From: CAVYGN01 sp963796325
GTDB lineage: Bacteria > Spirochaetota > Brevinematia > Brevinematales > JAOACQ01
Assembly: GCA_963796325.1 (NCBI GenBank)
Contig: CAWCLF010000003.1
Coordinates: 186,001-250,000 of the forward strand
DNA length: 64,000 nucleotides
Direction: 5' to 3'
The translations under genes were made by a program, and so were the position numbers. Numbering within the stretch: the stretch's first letter is position 1; every line of letters starts with the position of its first letter. Of this stretch, positions 51,979 through 61,819 are shown one piece after another. The notes under the pieces are model-generated. The model saw nothing but the letters and a program-made list of their open reading frames with translations, was not told the DNA's origin and did not search any database.

Positions 51979-53664
51979 TTATTTAAGCCTTCCTGTCAAT
52001 CCGGAGAACCGGTAAGTTTTGCGAAGGATGGTCTTTAAGAAAACTTCGTCTTCAGTGAATATATGGAGCGTTTTTCTGACACGGGTTATACCGGTATATA
52101 AGAGTTCACGCGTCAGAATCCTGTTGTCTTCGGAAGGCAGCAGCAGGGCTGCAGAATCGAACTCCGAACCCTGGCTTTTATGGACGGTCGTTGCGAAAAC
52201 CGTAAGAGTATGGGGGAGAAGAGAAGGGGTGAAACTTCGAAGAGAATCCGATTCCTGGCTCCGGAAAAAAACCCTGAGATTTCCCTGGATGTCGGGGCGC
52301 GTCAATCCCGTATCGCCGTTATACAGCCCGAGAGTATAATCGTTTTGAGTCACTATTACAGGCCTGTTTTTATAAAATAAAGAACTGCCCCCGGTTGACA
52401 GGAGCCCATGGTTTTCAAGGATCTGCACAGCGCCGGCGTTAATATTCACCGCCCCTGAAGGCCCGGAGTTCATGGCACAGAGAATTCTGAATGCGTCGAA
52501 TTTTTCAAGCGCCAGGCTTATATCCGGCTCTTCAATGAAGGGGCGGTAGCCTTCGATAATAAGATCGTTCAATTCCTGATTGATCCCTTTCCGTAAAACA
52601 GCCCGGTGCCTGATGACCGTAAGGCCGTATTTGTCGGAGAGCCCGGAGTTTTTGTTTACAAATTCAAGGGCATTCGACGCATTTTCCTCAGATTCCGAGA
52701 TCACAAGTTTTGCAAGGATTCCGACAACACTGTCGAAAGGAAACCTGAAACTTTTTTTTAATTCGATAACATTATCCCTCAAGGGGCCAGAAGCGGCGTC
52801 GATAAGATCGGCAAAAAAGGCGCCGGCCTCGACCGATGCAAGCTGGTTTTTATCTCCCAGAAGTATTAGCCTTGAATCATCGTTCAATGCCGATACCGTT
52901 CTTGCCATCAGCGGGAGTGATACCATTGAAGCCTCATCGATCACAAGCACGTCGGCATCGATCTTTTTATGAATAAGAAGCCTATGAAGAGTGCCGTAAG
53001 CCTCGATCCGCACTTTTCCTGAAATCACTTCCATCATGCGGGCTGTCGCTTTACCGGTCGGTGCGGCAAGTACTATCTTTATATCCGGGTCATGCATGGA
53101 TAACAGTTTCAGGATACTTATAAGAGCGGTAGTTTTCCCGGTTCCAGGCCCGCCAGAAATAATGGAAAGCCTTTTTACGGCAGAAATATATACTGCGGCT
53201 TTTAGAGGATCGAATTCTTCATCGAAAAGCGTGCCGGGGCCGGAAAAGCTTTCTTTAAGAATGGATAACAGCCGGACATCGGGCTCGAGGTCATGTGAAA
53301 ATGACAGGAGTTTCCCCGACAGAATATTTTCATATTGATAATAGCGTTCAAGATAAAGCCTTCCGTTATCCAGGATCATGGGCTTATAATCGCCCGGCCG
53401 GCCGCAGGATCTGCTTTTAAGAAGAGCGGCCGATACTTCCGCTGCGTCCGGAAGATTATATTCTATACCTGCCCGGACAAGCTCTTCATCCAGGCGGCTG
53501 AGCAGGAATTCCAGGGGAACGCCGATATGATTTTCGGTAACGGCCCTCATAATGAGTGCGCCGGCAAGAAGGACATTTTCTTCCATATCGAAACGTGACA
53601 AAAATTCGGCGAAGAAAATAGAAATTTGAGGAAGAATATCCCATGATTTGAGTCTATCTATCAT
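51979..53664 (-). CDS. recD: Exodeoxyribonuclease V subunit alpha (RecD helicase)
   Basis: The 561-residue protein is a 5'-3' SF1 helicase. Walker A is GGPGTGKTT (171-179), Walker B is VLVIDEASMVS, and a C-terminal UvrD-like motif reads TVHKSQGSEFDSAALLLP. Length is close to that of enterobacterial RecD. The ATG at 53664 overlaps the recB stop by 11 bases. It forms the fast helicase of RecBCD, and its loss in the enzyme changes nuclease activity in E. coli. Confidence 0.92.
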   Translation of the reverse strand: MIDRLKSWDILPQISIFFAEFLSRFDMEENVLLAGALIMRAVTENHIGVPLEFLLSRLDEELVRAGIEYNLPDAAEVSAALLKSRSCGRPGDYKPMILDNGRLYLERYYQYENILSGKLLSFSHDLEPDVRLLSILKESFSGPGTLFDEEFDPLKAAVYISAVKRLSIISGGPGTGKTTALISILKLLSMHDPDIKIVLAAPTGKATARMMEVISGKVRIEAYGTLHRLLIHKKIDADVLVIDEASMVSLPLMARTVSALNDDSRLILLGDKNQLASVEAGAFFADLIDAASGPLRDNVIELKKSFRFPFDSVVGILAKLVISESEENASNALEFVNKNSGLSDKYGLTVIRHRAVLRKGINQELNDLIIEGYRPFIEEPDISLALEKFDAFRILCAMNSGPSGAVNINAGAVQILENHGLLSTGGSSLFYKNRPVIVTQNDYTLGLYNGDTGLTRPDIQGNLRVFFRSQESDSLRSFTPSLLPHTLTVFATTVHKSQGSEFDSAALLLPSEDNRILTRELLYTGITRVRKTLHIFTEDEVFLKTILRKTYRFSGLTGRLK

Positions 53665-56600
53665 AACTTTCTCCCGGGCAGAATATCTCCGACAGATTCA
53701 TTATCCAGTCCTTTTCCGGCCTGTCATAGAAAATTCCGGAGTCGCTTCCGCTTTTCACTCCCCTGAGAAATATATAAAATACCCCGCCTATATGCTTATC
53801 GTAATCATAAAGAGGTTGCCTCTTTAAAAGGTACCTGTGAAGGGCGCACAGATAGATTGAATATTGAAGGTTATATTTATGCTCTCTCATTGTTTTATCG
53901 AGGATAGGCCTTTCATAATCATTAATACTGCCGCCAAGGAAATTGCTTTTCCAGTCGGCTATGTAAAATAAGCCGTTATACCTGAAAACAAGATCTATAA
54001 ATCCCTTCATGAATCCTTCCGGGATTTTGTCAATCGATATTCCATACCTTAAGGAAAATTCTGAAGAAAGAGATTTGCCGGCCCGGGGTTTAAGAGGATA
54101 ATGGAATTCAAGTTCCGACAGCCTGTCGTTTCTTTTTATAAGAGCCAGGCTGAAGGTTTCCGAGTTCTTCCCGGTTAACCGGGCATGCAGCGTGTTTTTT
54201 ACAATGTCCTGTGCGGCGGGAATGCAATCCGAAGACATATCGGTTAATCCGGAGTTTTCAAGTATGAGACCTATCTCATCCGCCTCCGGGGGACTTGTAA
54301 AATCCATGGCTTCGAAAAGAGCATGGAGCGCGATACCGGTTTTAGGACCCGGCGGAAGTGTGGCGGGATATGGCTTATCGTCATCGGCCGGAAAAGTGTT
54401 TTCTTTTGTGAAAAAATCGCGGTCGGGAAAATATGCTCCTTCCCAGGCTTTGCTTTGAGATACGGATGTAAAACTAGAAAGCCTGTAGGAAGGGAGGATC
54501 ACCGAATCGAATTTCTTGAATTTCCCTGTCGGAGCCGTATCTTTTTGAGGTTCTTTGTGAAATTGCCCTTCCTTATCCTGCGGCATTTCTTTTATATAAA
54601 TATATTTATCCTGCAATTTTTTTAATTCTTCTAAAGCTTCCGATTCAGGGAAATCCTTGTATGGTCTCCCGCCATGCAATAGATAGTTCAATGCGGAATT
54701 TGCCGACCCGGAAAACCTTCCCCAGGCGACATAAGTGCGGTGAACGGCGCGCGTCATGGCCACATAGGCCAGGCGGATGCTTTCCCGGAGATCTTCAGCC
54801 TTCTTTTTCCCCTTTATATTTTCATCACATTCAAGTGCTATTTCAGGTTCATTCCTGCCGTTATGAAATATGAAAGGATTTTCTATCCGGTGCGAAGAAT
54901 CTTCCCATAGATAAGGAGCGAATACAATAGGAAACTCCAGGCCCTTGCTTTTATGAATTGTAAGGATCAGGGCCGCATTATCATCGCTTTCAAGCCTTAT
55001 TTCCTCTTCTTCAGGAACAATTCCCGGGGAAAGCATTTTTGCCGAGAGGTATTTGATCAAATCCGACAGGGGCTTATTTCTGCCTTCCAGGATAAGAAGC
55101 TCGGCGATATGATCAAGATTGGTAACCTGTCTTTCCCCGTCTTTATTTAAAAGGAGTCTTTTTCGTACCGTATTTTCATGATATATTTTTTCGAACATGG
55201 CTCCGGGTCCGCCCGAATCCCATGTATGGCGGTAATCTGTAAATTTCCTGATCCATGATTCAAAATCCGCCTGGTTTTCAGTCAGAGCGCCGATTTCTTC
55301 AGGAGTTTGCCCGAAGATGCCTGTAAGAAGCGCCGCCTTTAAAATATCGGGCCTGTGGGGCTCCCTTACTGCGCACAGCGTCCTGTATAAATCCTCGGCC
55401 TGGATCGATTGATAAACGCTGTCGGTCCTGGAAAGGACAGCCGGGATGCCTCTTTCTTCAAAAGCCTTCTTGACGACAAGCGCTTCATCTCCGCTCCTTA
55501 CAAGAACCGCTATATCGGATGGAATAATATTCCTGTCCCCGATAAGTATATTCGAGCCGGGCGCAAGAAGACGAAGCGCTTCAAAGGCTGCTGCCTCGGC
55601 GCATAAGAGGCGTGATTCTTCAGCCCTGATTTCGCCCGAAGCGGTCAGAAACCTCTTCCCGGCGGCGGCAGTTTCCTGATACAAGAAATAGAGATTGCCG
55701 CCGGAAGCGCCGTTTTCAGTCAGGATTTCCTTGACCCTGGCTGGTTCCGGGGCCGAGACCTCTATCATACTGATTTCTTCCGAGAGAAAGGGGTTGTCCC
55801 GGCTGAGGAAGAATTTATTCAAAGCTTTTACCAGCCCTTCTTCGGACCTGTAGTTGATATTCATCTTAAAATGCCTTTCAGGAGGTATGAAACCTGAAGA
55901 AATTATCCTCTCGTAATTATACAGGTCCGCTCCGCGGAACGAATAAATCGACTGCTTCGGGTCCCCGATAAAAAAAAGTATCTTTCCTGTAAAAGCGGCC
56001 TGGAATATCCGGCATTGCATGCTGTCGGTATCCTGGAATTCATCGATAAGCACTGCACGGTATAGATTTCCCAGTTTTGCGGCTAAACCCCGTGTTTCGT
56101 CGGCAAGAGCAGTTTCAAGAACCCTGCACAGATCGTCGAATGAAAGAATCATTTCTTTATCTTTATATCCTGTCATCATACCCGGCGCCCGGCCGAGGAA
56201 ATCAGCTTCCAGGGCGGCTACAGAGTTGCTGAAGACTTTTTCGAGATCTTTGTATTTTTCGTTAAATTTATCCGAAAGTCCGAAAAACGGATGTGAAAGC
56301 CCGTCCTTTTCATATCCCTTTTTTATGCAGCCGCTGATCCCGGATGAAGTAAAAAGATTGAATTTACGGGGAAGTCCGACATGGAAATTTTCTCCGGCAA
56401 AGTACCTGTCTGCATCGTCGGCAAGCTCCTTTATAGAAGCGGCGTTGTAGGAAACTTTTTTAAGGCAGGGGTTTTCATCGAGCAGGAGGATAATTTCATC
56501 CCTTGACCGGGACCATAATTCTTGAATTTCAGAATAAATGCCGCGGATTTCATGAAGCAGCCTGTTTTGAGGGACCGGATCTTCCGGGACAGGATAGACG

Positions 56601-57196
56601 GGTATTTTACCGAATTTTTGAGCAAGCCTTGCCAGCGCCTCAAATAATCCGGGTGTTATTTTTTCTTTGACTGCATATTCAAGAAATTCGGGTTCCCCGC
56701 TGTAAAACTGTCTCCTGAAAAAATCGGCTCCGGCCATGTGAATGTATTCGGAATCATCCGGCAGGATGACGGGTTCAAAAGGAGATGAGGTTTCAAGGGC
56801 AAGCTCCCTCAAGGATTTCAGGCAGAAACCATGAATCGTATCTATAGATGCTTCGTCAAGATCCTGCAAAGCCGCTTTAATGATATCCCGGACATGTCCC
56901 GCCCCTTTACGTTCAACCGCTCTTTCAACTATACAGGAAATTCCTGATGAGGGGGTTTTGCCGCTCAATAAACCGAGAGCTTCTTTCAGAAAATTCCTTA
57001 TCCTGCCTTTTAACTCGCCGGCCGCCGCATTGGTAAAAGTGACTACAAGGATTTCAGGCAGCCTGATTTCCAGTTCGAGGAGAAGCCGGATGACAATGAG
57101 GCCGATACTGTAGGTTTTTCCTGTACCAGCGCTTGCTTCGATCAGGTTGCGTCCGGAGAGGAGCGTGTCTTCAAGGATATCGAAATTATTTTTCAT
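53654..57196 (-). CDS. recB: Exodeoxyribonuclease V subunit beta (RecB helicase-nuclease)
   Basis: This is a 1180-residue 3'-5' helicase and nuclease. Walker A is EASAGTGKT (20-28); LIDEFQDTDSMQ is motif II and LTIHKSKGLEFPIVF a later motif. The C-terminal nuclease has IADWKSN with Asp1081 and Lys1083, matching the catalytic DxK of RecB, and GGVFYIFLRG after it. I start at the ATG at 57196, which overlaps recC by 11 bases and has GGAG upstream; a longer upstream reading is an artefact. It should process double-strand breaks and degrade foreign linear DNA. Confidence 0.94.
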   Translation of the reverse strand: MKNNFDILEDTLLSGRNLIEASAGTGKTYSIGLIVIRLLLELEIRLPEILVVTFTNAAAGELKGRIRNFLKEALGLLSGKTPSSGISCIVERAVERKGAGHVRDIIKAALQDLDEASIDTIHGFCLKSLRELALETSSPFEPVILPDDSEYIHMAGADFFRRQFYSGEPEFLEYAVKEKITPGLFEALARLAQKFGKIPVYPVPEDPVPQNRLLHEIRGIYSEIQELWSRSRDEIILLLDENPCLKKVSYNAASIKELADDADRYFAGENFHVGLPRKFNLFTSSGISGCIKKGYEKDGLSHPFFGLSDKFNEKYKDLEKVFSNSVAALEADFLGRAPGMMTGYKDKEMILSFDDLCRVLETALADETRGLAAKLGNLYRAVLIDEFQDTDSMQCRIFQAAFTGKILFFIGDPKQSIYSFRGADLYNYERIISSGFIPPERHFKMNINYRSEEGLVKALNKFFLSRDNPFLSEEISMIEVSAPEPARVKEILTENGASGGNLYFLYQETAAAGKRFLTASGEIRAEESRLLCAEAAAFEALRLLAPGSNILIGDRNIIPSDIAVLVRSGDEALVVKKAFEERGIPAVLSRTDSVYQSIQAEDLYRTLCAVREPHRPDILKAALLTGIFGQTPEEIGALTENQADFESWIRKFTDYRHTWDSGGPGAMFEKIYHENTVRKRLLLNKDGERQVTNLDHIAELLILEGRNKPLSDLIKYLSAKMLSPGIVPEEEEIRLESDDNAALILTIHKSKGLEFPIVFAPYLWEDSSHRIENPFIFHNGRNEPEIALECDENIKGKKKAEDLRESIRLAYVAMTRAVHRTYVAWGRFSGSANSALNYLLHGGRPYKDFPESEALEELKKLQDKYIYIKEMPQDKEGQFHKEPQKDTAPTGKFKKFDSVILPSYRLSSFTSVSQSKAWEGAYFPDRDFFTKENTFPADDDKPYPATLPPGPKTGIALHALFEAMDFTSPPEADEIGLILENSGLTDMSSDCIPAAQDIVKNTLHARLTGKNSETFSLALIKRNDRLSELEFHYPLKPRAGKSLSSEFSLRYGISIDKIPEGFMKGFIDLVFRYNGLFYIADWKSNFLGGSINDYERPILDKTMREHKYNLQYSIYLCALHRYLLKRQPLYDYDKHIGGVFYIFLRGVKSGSDSGIFYDRPEKDWIMNLSEIFCPGESYDR

Positions 57197-60100
57197 CCGT
57201 TTTCTCCGGCAGGCTTTCAAACATCGGCTTATAAAATATACCCGAAGCCTCCGCAAAGCGGCGGGATTCGCTCTTTTGAGGATTAAAAATATCGGAATAC
57301 CGGAGGAAATATTTGTAATAAGGGTCGCGGTTTTCACTGTTTCTGATATCATTCCAGGCGTTTTCCGCTTTATAAAAATTGTCCTCCATGTCTTTCCGGT
57401 TCTCTATGCCGCGGTAAAAAACTTCAGATGCCGAAGGAATAAAAGGAAGGATCCCGTTCATTCCTGAAATAAACAGACGGACAAGCGACTGCAGGACCAT
57501 TTCAGGTTCCGGCATCCTTTCCAGCAAAAAAGAATCCTCCCTGGAGGTAAACCGGGAATTCTTGAACTGTTTTTCTCCGGCGCAGCAATTTAAAATTACA
57601 TGCTTGACCCATAGTCCGGTTTTATCCTTCGGCGCAATTTTTTTAGCCGGCCTGAATATGGATAGTCCCGCCTCGTAGAGATCCCCGATAAAGCCTGAAA
57701 TGTTTACGCGTACGCCGTCAATTTCGATAAATTTTCCGACTTCAAGGTCCGGCAGGGCCGGTCCCGTATTTTTACAGACCTTATCGTAAAATGAAAAAAT
57801 ATCGTCAAAAATAAGGTTGAAATATGATATCCCGAGATCGCCATGGGGAAGACGTCCCTCCGAATACAATTTTGAATAATAATTAAGGGCTGCAGCCCGG
57901 CGTCCGGCCGAATCCCCGAAAGCATAATCTCTGAAAATGGAATATTCAAGAAGTCCGTCGGCCGTAAAGGATTCCTCTTCGGGGAGCATTTCAAAAGGGA
58001 CCGGGAAAGTAACCCTCAAAATGTCATGGAGATAATATTTTGCAGGGTTGGAGAAAAACTTTACAAGGTCGTCCGTTTTGATGTCGATATTCTGCGGGGC
58101 ATTTGAAGTTTTGGGCAGTAATTCGGCGTACTGCCGACCTGCTGCCGGAATTCTCCGGGCAAGCTCCTGGAATTCGGTCGAATACGTGTAAAGAGCCGTT
58201 TCATGTTCTTGTGCGTATTTTATGCTGAAGGGCTGCAGCGGGTGTTCCGTTATGAGTTTCTCAGCAGGGAAATAATTATTGCCGATATGATCCATTAAAT
58301 CTGCAAGAGGGAGGGACATCTCGCGGGTGCTGTTATCCTGTATATTGCGGCCCTGATAGCTGAAATATATTTTGTCCCCTGCGCTATGCAGCGCCTCGAG
58401 GAAGAGGTATCTTTCGCTTTTTGACAGATTCCTGTCGAGTGCCCTCTCCTCAAGGCCCGACAGATCGAACCCGTAACGGGGCTGTTTGCGGGGAAACGCG
58501 GTCTCCTGGAGCCCGAGAATGCATATTATCTGGAATGGGACGCTTCTCATCGGCAGAAGAGAACAGAAATTTATTTTTCCGTTTAGATATCCTGAAACCG
58601 ATAAGGGCGCCGACAGGATGGAGATTATCCGGCTTAATAAGGACTGGTAACCTAATTTGCCTTTAAACAATCTTCCCCATCCGGTAAGCCTGGCGATGGT
58701 ATTCTTTATAAAGATTCCCTCATGTTCTTTATCCTCCGGCGGTTTCAGAAAATTACCGTACCATTGCAGCAGTAACCTTCTCCATTCCTCGAGGGTCCTC
58801 ATTTCCCCGGTCTCATGGTAAAATTTTTCGAGGATCCTGATAAAGGAAAGAAATTTTTCAAAAAGGCCGATTTTTTCTCCTTCTATGCCGTCCATTGGGG
58901 AAATACCCTCAAAATACAGGCCGTTTTCCTTCATCAGGGCAATACCTGCGATCATGCGGTCCAGGCCCGATTTCCATGTATTTTCAGGAGTTTCCGGGCA
59001 TTCGAAAGCCTTTTTGTGAGCGCCGTCAAGACCCCAGAATATACGGGATTCTTTTAGCCAGCTCCGGATTTCGTCCAGGTCATTCTCATCCAGCGAAAAG
59101 CGCGAGCCGATTATCGGATTGTCGAGAAGAGAGACCGTCTTTTCAGATTCAAACCTGCTGCCCGGTATCGAAAGAACGGATAAAAAAGCCGCGGCTGTTT
59201 CATTGGATGCCGCAGCGCTCCTGTCGGAGATTGAATACGGCATTGGATGCTCCGACGCTTCACCGAATACAGCTTCGATCCATGGGATGTAATTTTCAAT
59301 ATCGGGAGCCATCACTGCAATATCCGAAGCTCTTAATGTCCCGTCAGAGGAAAATGACGACAAAAGGTAATCCTTCAGGATCTGGAGTTCCCGCAGGGCC
59401 CCATGAGTGTTTGACACTGAAATCGTATTATCGGGAACAGGAACAGGGTTCCGTGTTTCTTCAAGGAGATCGCTTTGAATGATCGAGAGCATATTATTTT
59501 TCATCTTCCCGAGGGGGAAGTGTTCATGAACGACCCCGGGAGTTTTAAGAACTTCTTTAAGGAATTCCATGCCCATGCAGTCGAGGCTTGAGGTAAAAGC
59601 CTTGACTTCACCCCTGATCGGGAAAGGCGTGAAGAGGAAAAGTAATACGGGGATTTTACCGCTTAAGGTTTTAATTATTTCAAGATGAAAAGGCGAAAGC
59701 GAAGAAACGCCGAATATGCATATACGCCGGGCCATGCTTTCAACAGCAGCAGGTTCTGCCATGCCGAGCTTAATAATGAATGATTTTTTAACAGCACCGG
59801 GATCGTAATCCCCATAAACTTTGCGCAGCCTTTCCCATAAGTTTTTTTGCCAGATTTCATTAATATTGCCTTTAAAGTAAAGTTCCCCTCTTTCCCAGGT
59901 TTCCATGAGTTCAGGACGGTAAAAAGAGTACTGGTCGAAAAGATCGGCAATTTTTGCGGCGCATGCCATGGTACGGATCTCCGAACTGCAGTAAAGGGAG
60001 AGAGGAAAAGCTTCCCCGCTTTCCAGGAAACCGGATTTCAGCAAGGAAAACACAGGCCAGGCAAGATTTTCGGAATAATACGGGGACTCCCTGATATTTC

Positions 60101-60344
60101 CTTCGTAATCGTTTAGACTCCTGAAAATTTCGGTGAAGAGAAGATCGGGCTTGATGAAGCGTACATTTGAACAAATTCCTTGAAATCCGGCCATCTTTAA
60201 CGTCAGCCATTTTGACATCCCTTCGGTTTGTGTGACGATGATTTCGGTTGATAACGGGTCGGACAGGGGGTTAAGGGATAAGAACCTGTTCCATATCCCT
60301 GAAAGGATCTCCATATCCGGACTCGTGTAAAGGAAAAGAGGCAT
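57186..60344 (-). CDS. recC: Exodeoxyribonuclease V subunit gamma (RecC)
   Basis: This 1052-residue protein has the N-terminal MPLFLYTSPDMEILSG start typical of RecC and the AddB/RecC family layout (TEGMSKWLTLKMAGFQGICSN, ILGLQETAFPRKQPRYGFDL, PARYYLHDIL-like NPAKYYLHDILRVTF). RecC recognises Chi in the RecBCD enzyme. The ATG at 60344 follows GGGG by 10 bases. Helicase motifs are absent, as expected for RecC. It begins the leftward recC-recB-recD operon. Confidence 0.9.
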   Translation of the reverse strand: MPLFLYTSPDMEILSGIWNRFLSLNPLSDPLSTEIIVTQTEGMSKWLTLKMAGFQGICSNVRFIKPDLLFTEIFRSLNDYEGNIRESPYYSENLAWPVFSLLKSGFLESGEAFPLSLYCSSEIRTMACAAKIADLFDQYSFYRPELMETWERGELYFKGNINEIWQKNLWERLRKVYGDYDPGAVKKSFIIKLGMAEPAAVESMARRICIFGVSSLSPFHLEIIKTLSGKIPVLLFLFTPFPIRGEVKAFTSSLDCMGMEFLKEVLKTPGVVHEHFPLGKMKNNMLSIIQSDLLEETRNPVPVPDNTISVSNTHGALRELQILKDYLLSSFSSDGTLRASDIAVMAPDIENYIPWIEAVFGEASEHPMPYSISDRSAAASNETAAAFLSVLSIPGSRFESEKTVSLLDNPIIGSRFSLDENDLDEIRSWLKESRIFWGLDGAHKKAFECPETPENTWKSGLDRMIAGIALMKENGLYFEGISPMDGIEGEKIGLFEKFLSFIRILEKFYHETGEMRTLEEWRRLLLQWYGNFLKPPEDKEHEGIFIKNTIARLTGWGRLFKGKLGYQSLLSRIISILSAPLSVSGYLNGKINFCSLLPMRSVPFQIICILGLQETAFPRKQPRYGFDLSGLEERALDRNLSKSERYLFLEALHSAGDKIYFSYQGRNIQDNSTREMSLPLADLMDHIGNNYFPAEKLITEHPLQPFSIKYAQEHETALYTYSTEFQELARRIPAAGRQYAELLPKTSNAPQNIDIKTDDLVKFFSNPAKYYLHDILRVTFPVPFEMLPEEESFTADGLLEYSIFRDYAFGDSAGRRAAALNYYSKLYSEGRLPHGDLGISYFNLIFDDIFSFYDKVCKNTGPALPDLEVGKFIEIDGVRVNISGFIGDLYEAGLSIFRPAKKIAPKDKTGLWVKHVILNCCAGEKQFKNSRFTSREDSFLLERMPEPEMVLQSLVRLFISGMNGILPFIPSASEVFYRGIENRKDMEDNFYKAENAWNDIRNSENRDPYYKYFLRYSDIFNPQKSESRRFAEASGIFYKPMFESLPEKTDEK

Positions 60345-60471
60345 TATTCGATACCCCGGTTTAGTTGATCTGCACAGTCCGGTCTTACTATAAAAAGGAA
60401 TCCTGAATTTGTAAAATAAGTCGTCAGTTTGCAAATAACAGGCCGCCGGTACGGTGGAAAAGTCGTAATTT

Positions 60472-60500
60472 TTGCATCCTTTTCCGGGTTTCCATACTTA
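60472..60500 (+). promoter_or_regulatory. Candidate promoter for the Spy-like gene
   Basis: TTGCAT (60472-60477) and TACTTA (60495-60500) are 17 bases apart, 44 bases before the ATG. The match is modest. Confidence 0.3.
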
Positions 60501-60543
60501 ATAAATTATAAAAATGTTTTTTAAGAGAAATCAGGAGGAAAAA

Positions 60544-61113
60544 ATGAAAAGTTTAACTTTGTCCGTTCTGGCAGTGGCGCTTTTTCTTGCGGTAAGTCCG
60601 GCCGCATATTCGCAGATGATTGATTTAAGGCATGACGGGGAACACCCCGGGATGGAGCGCTTCGGAATGGGCTTTGATCATCATGGAATGATCGACCCCA
60701 ATGTGAGTCCGATTATACATGAACTGCGCCTGGAAACGACGCTGGAAACGTTCCATGTAAATATTGAGAAGGCCAGGCTTGACGCTGCAGAAAAGAAAAT
60801 CTCCCTGAATGAGAAAAGAAGGGAACTGATGGAAAACTTAAAGTCCCTTTTCAAGAAATACCAGAGCGATAAAACAGTCGGCAAAGACATTGTCCAGGGC
60901 CTGAAAGACCTGAACGGTGTAAGAAAAGACATACGCCAGATCGACAGGGATGCTATGGCAAAAATGAAGGCTTTAAAGGACGGACTTGACAGCGATATCG
61001 ATAAGGCTGTTGACACATATCTCTCTAAACTTCAGGGAAATCCCGATGAACTTGCTAAAATATCGAAGTTTTTTAACAGGGAACGCCATGAAGAAATAAA
61101 AGATAAAGATTAA
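60544..61113 (+). CDS. Spy/CpxP-like periplasmic protein
   Basis: This 189-residue protein has a signal peptide (about 1-23) and a His/Met-rich stretch (MERFGMGFDHHGMIDP), then a long amphipathic helical region with many Lys, Glu and Asp (about 60-180). This resembles Spy/CpxP/ZraP-type periplasmic chaperones or metal-resistance proteins. An LTxxQ motif, typical of Spy, is not visible. AGGAGG precedes the ATG, and a strong terminator follows. Position next to oxidase genes may link it to copper or haem stress, but this is inference. Confidence 0.6.
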   Translation: MKSLTLSVLAVALFLAVSPAAYSQMIDLRHDGEHPGMERFGMGFDHHGMIDPNVSPIIHELRLETTLETFHVNIEKARLDAAEKKISLNEKRRELMENLKSLFKKYQSDKTVGKDIVQGLKDLNGVRKDIRQIDRDAMAKMKALKDGLDSDIDKAVDTYLSKLQGNPDELAKISKFFNRERHEEIKDKD

Positions 61114-61146
61114 AATTACAATTAACCCCTAAACCCAGAGCCTTGA

Positions 61147-61183
61147 CCCCGTCCGGCAGCATTGCCGGGCGGGGCTTTTTTTT
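61147..61183 (+). terminator. Intrinsic terminator
   Basis: CCCCGTCCGGCA (61147-61158) and TGCCGGGCGGGG (61163-61174) form a 12-bp stem with one G-T pair, followed by C and eight T residues. It ends the Spy-like gene transcript. Confidence 0.88.
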
Positions 61184-61226
61184 ATCGCAGACAGTCTCCC
61201 CAAACCCGATAAATATGTAAATACTG

Positions 61227-61255
61227 TTGACAATTTCAGCTTAATATAGTACTTT
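61227..61255 (+). promoter_or_regulatory. Candidate promoter for the DUF2231-SCO1-oxidase operon
   Basis: Consensus TTGACA (61227-61232) and TACTTT (61250-61255) are 17 bases apart, with the DUF2231 ATG at 61300. Confidence 0.5.
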
Positions 61256-61299
61256 AATAGTTGAATAGACTGCCGGCAATAATTATCAGGGGAGGCATT

Positions 61300-61809
61300 A
61301 TGCTGGACGAATTCTACCAGTTTCTGGCCAGGATGGGTTTCAGCGACCCCCTTCATCCTCCGATTACTCATTTGCCTATCGGCCTTACGGTAGGAGCGCT
61401 CGTATTTTTCCTTTCGGCATATATGTTCAGGCAGAAGAACTTTATTGTGACCGCCAGGCAGGTATCCATACTTGCTTTCATTTTCGCTTTTCCCACTATT
61501 TTGCTGGGCGTTTTCGACTGGATACATTTTTACCATGCCATGCTCTTTACACCGATCATAATCAAAATGATTCTTGCGACAGTGCTTCTCTTCCTCCTGG
61601 GCGCAGGAATAATCCTGGGCAGCGAGGTTAAAGTCCATCCGGTATTCATGTCCATTATTTATATTCTTGCATTTATTGCGGTTTTCGGCCTGGGATATTT
61701 CGGGACCAATATATTATACGGCCGGGGCCTGCTGCAGAAAACGGCCGTAATCGAGCATTCTTCAGCAATTATTACCGGCTCCGGGGCGCAGCATCTTCCA
61801 GGGAAATAG
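61300..61809 (+). CDS. DUF2231-type membrane protein
   Basis: This 169-residue protein has four membrane segments. DPLHPPITHLPIGLTVGALVFF near the N terminus is the DUF2231 hallmark, with two histidines that may bind a haem or copper ligand. The ATG at 61300 has GGGGAGG 6 bases upstream; an in-frame TTG upstream is less likely. It begins the operon with SCO1 and oxidase subunit I, suggesting a role in oxidase assembly or as a cytochrome b-like partner. Confidence 0.78.
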   Translation: MLDEFYQFLARMGFSDPLHPPITHLPIGLTVGALVFFLSAYMFRQKNFIVTARQVSILAFIFAFPTILLGVFDWIHFYHAMLFTPIIIKMILATVLLFLLGAGIILGSEVKVHPVFMSIIYILAFIAVFGLGYFGTNILYGRGLLQKTAVIEHSSAIITGSGAQHLPGK

Positions 61810-61819
61810 GGGGGGATTT

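Noticed and set aside
57186..60434. RecC start at 60434
   Set aside because: The first 30 residues are unlike RecC, whereas MPLFLYTSP at 60344 matches the family start and has an acceptable ribosome binding site.
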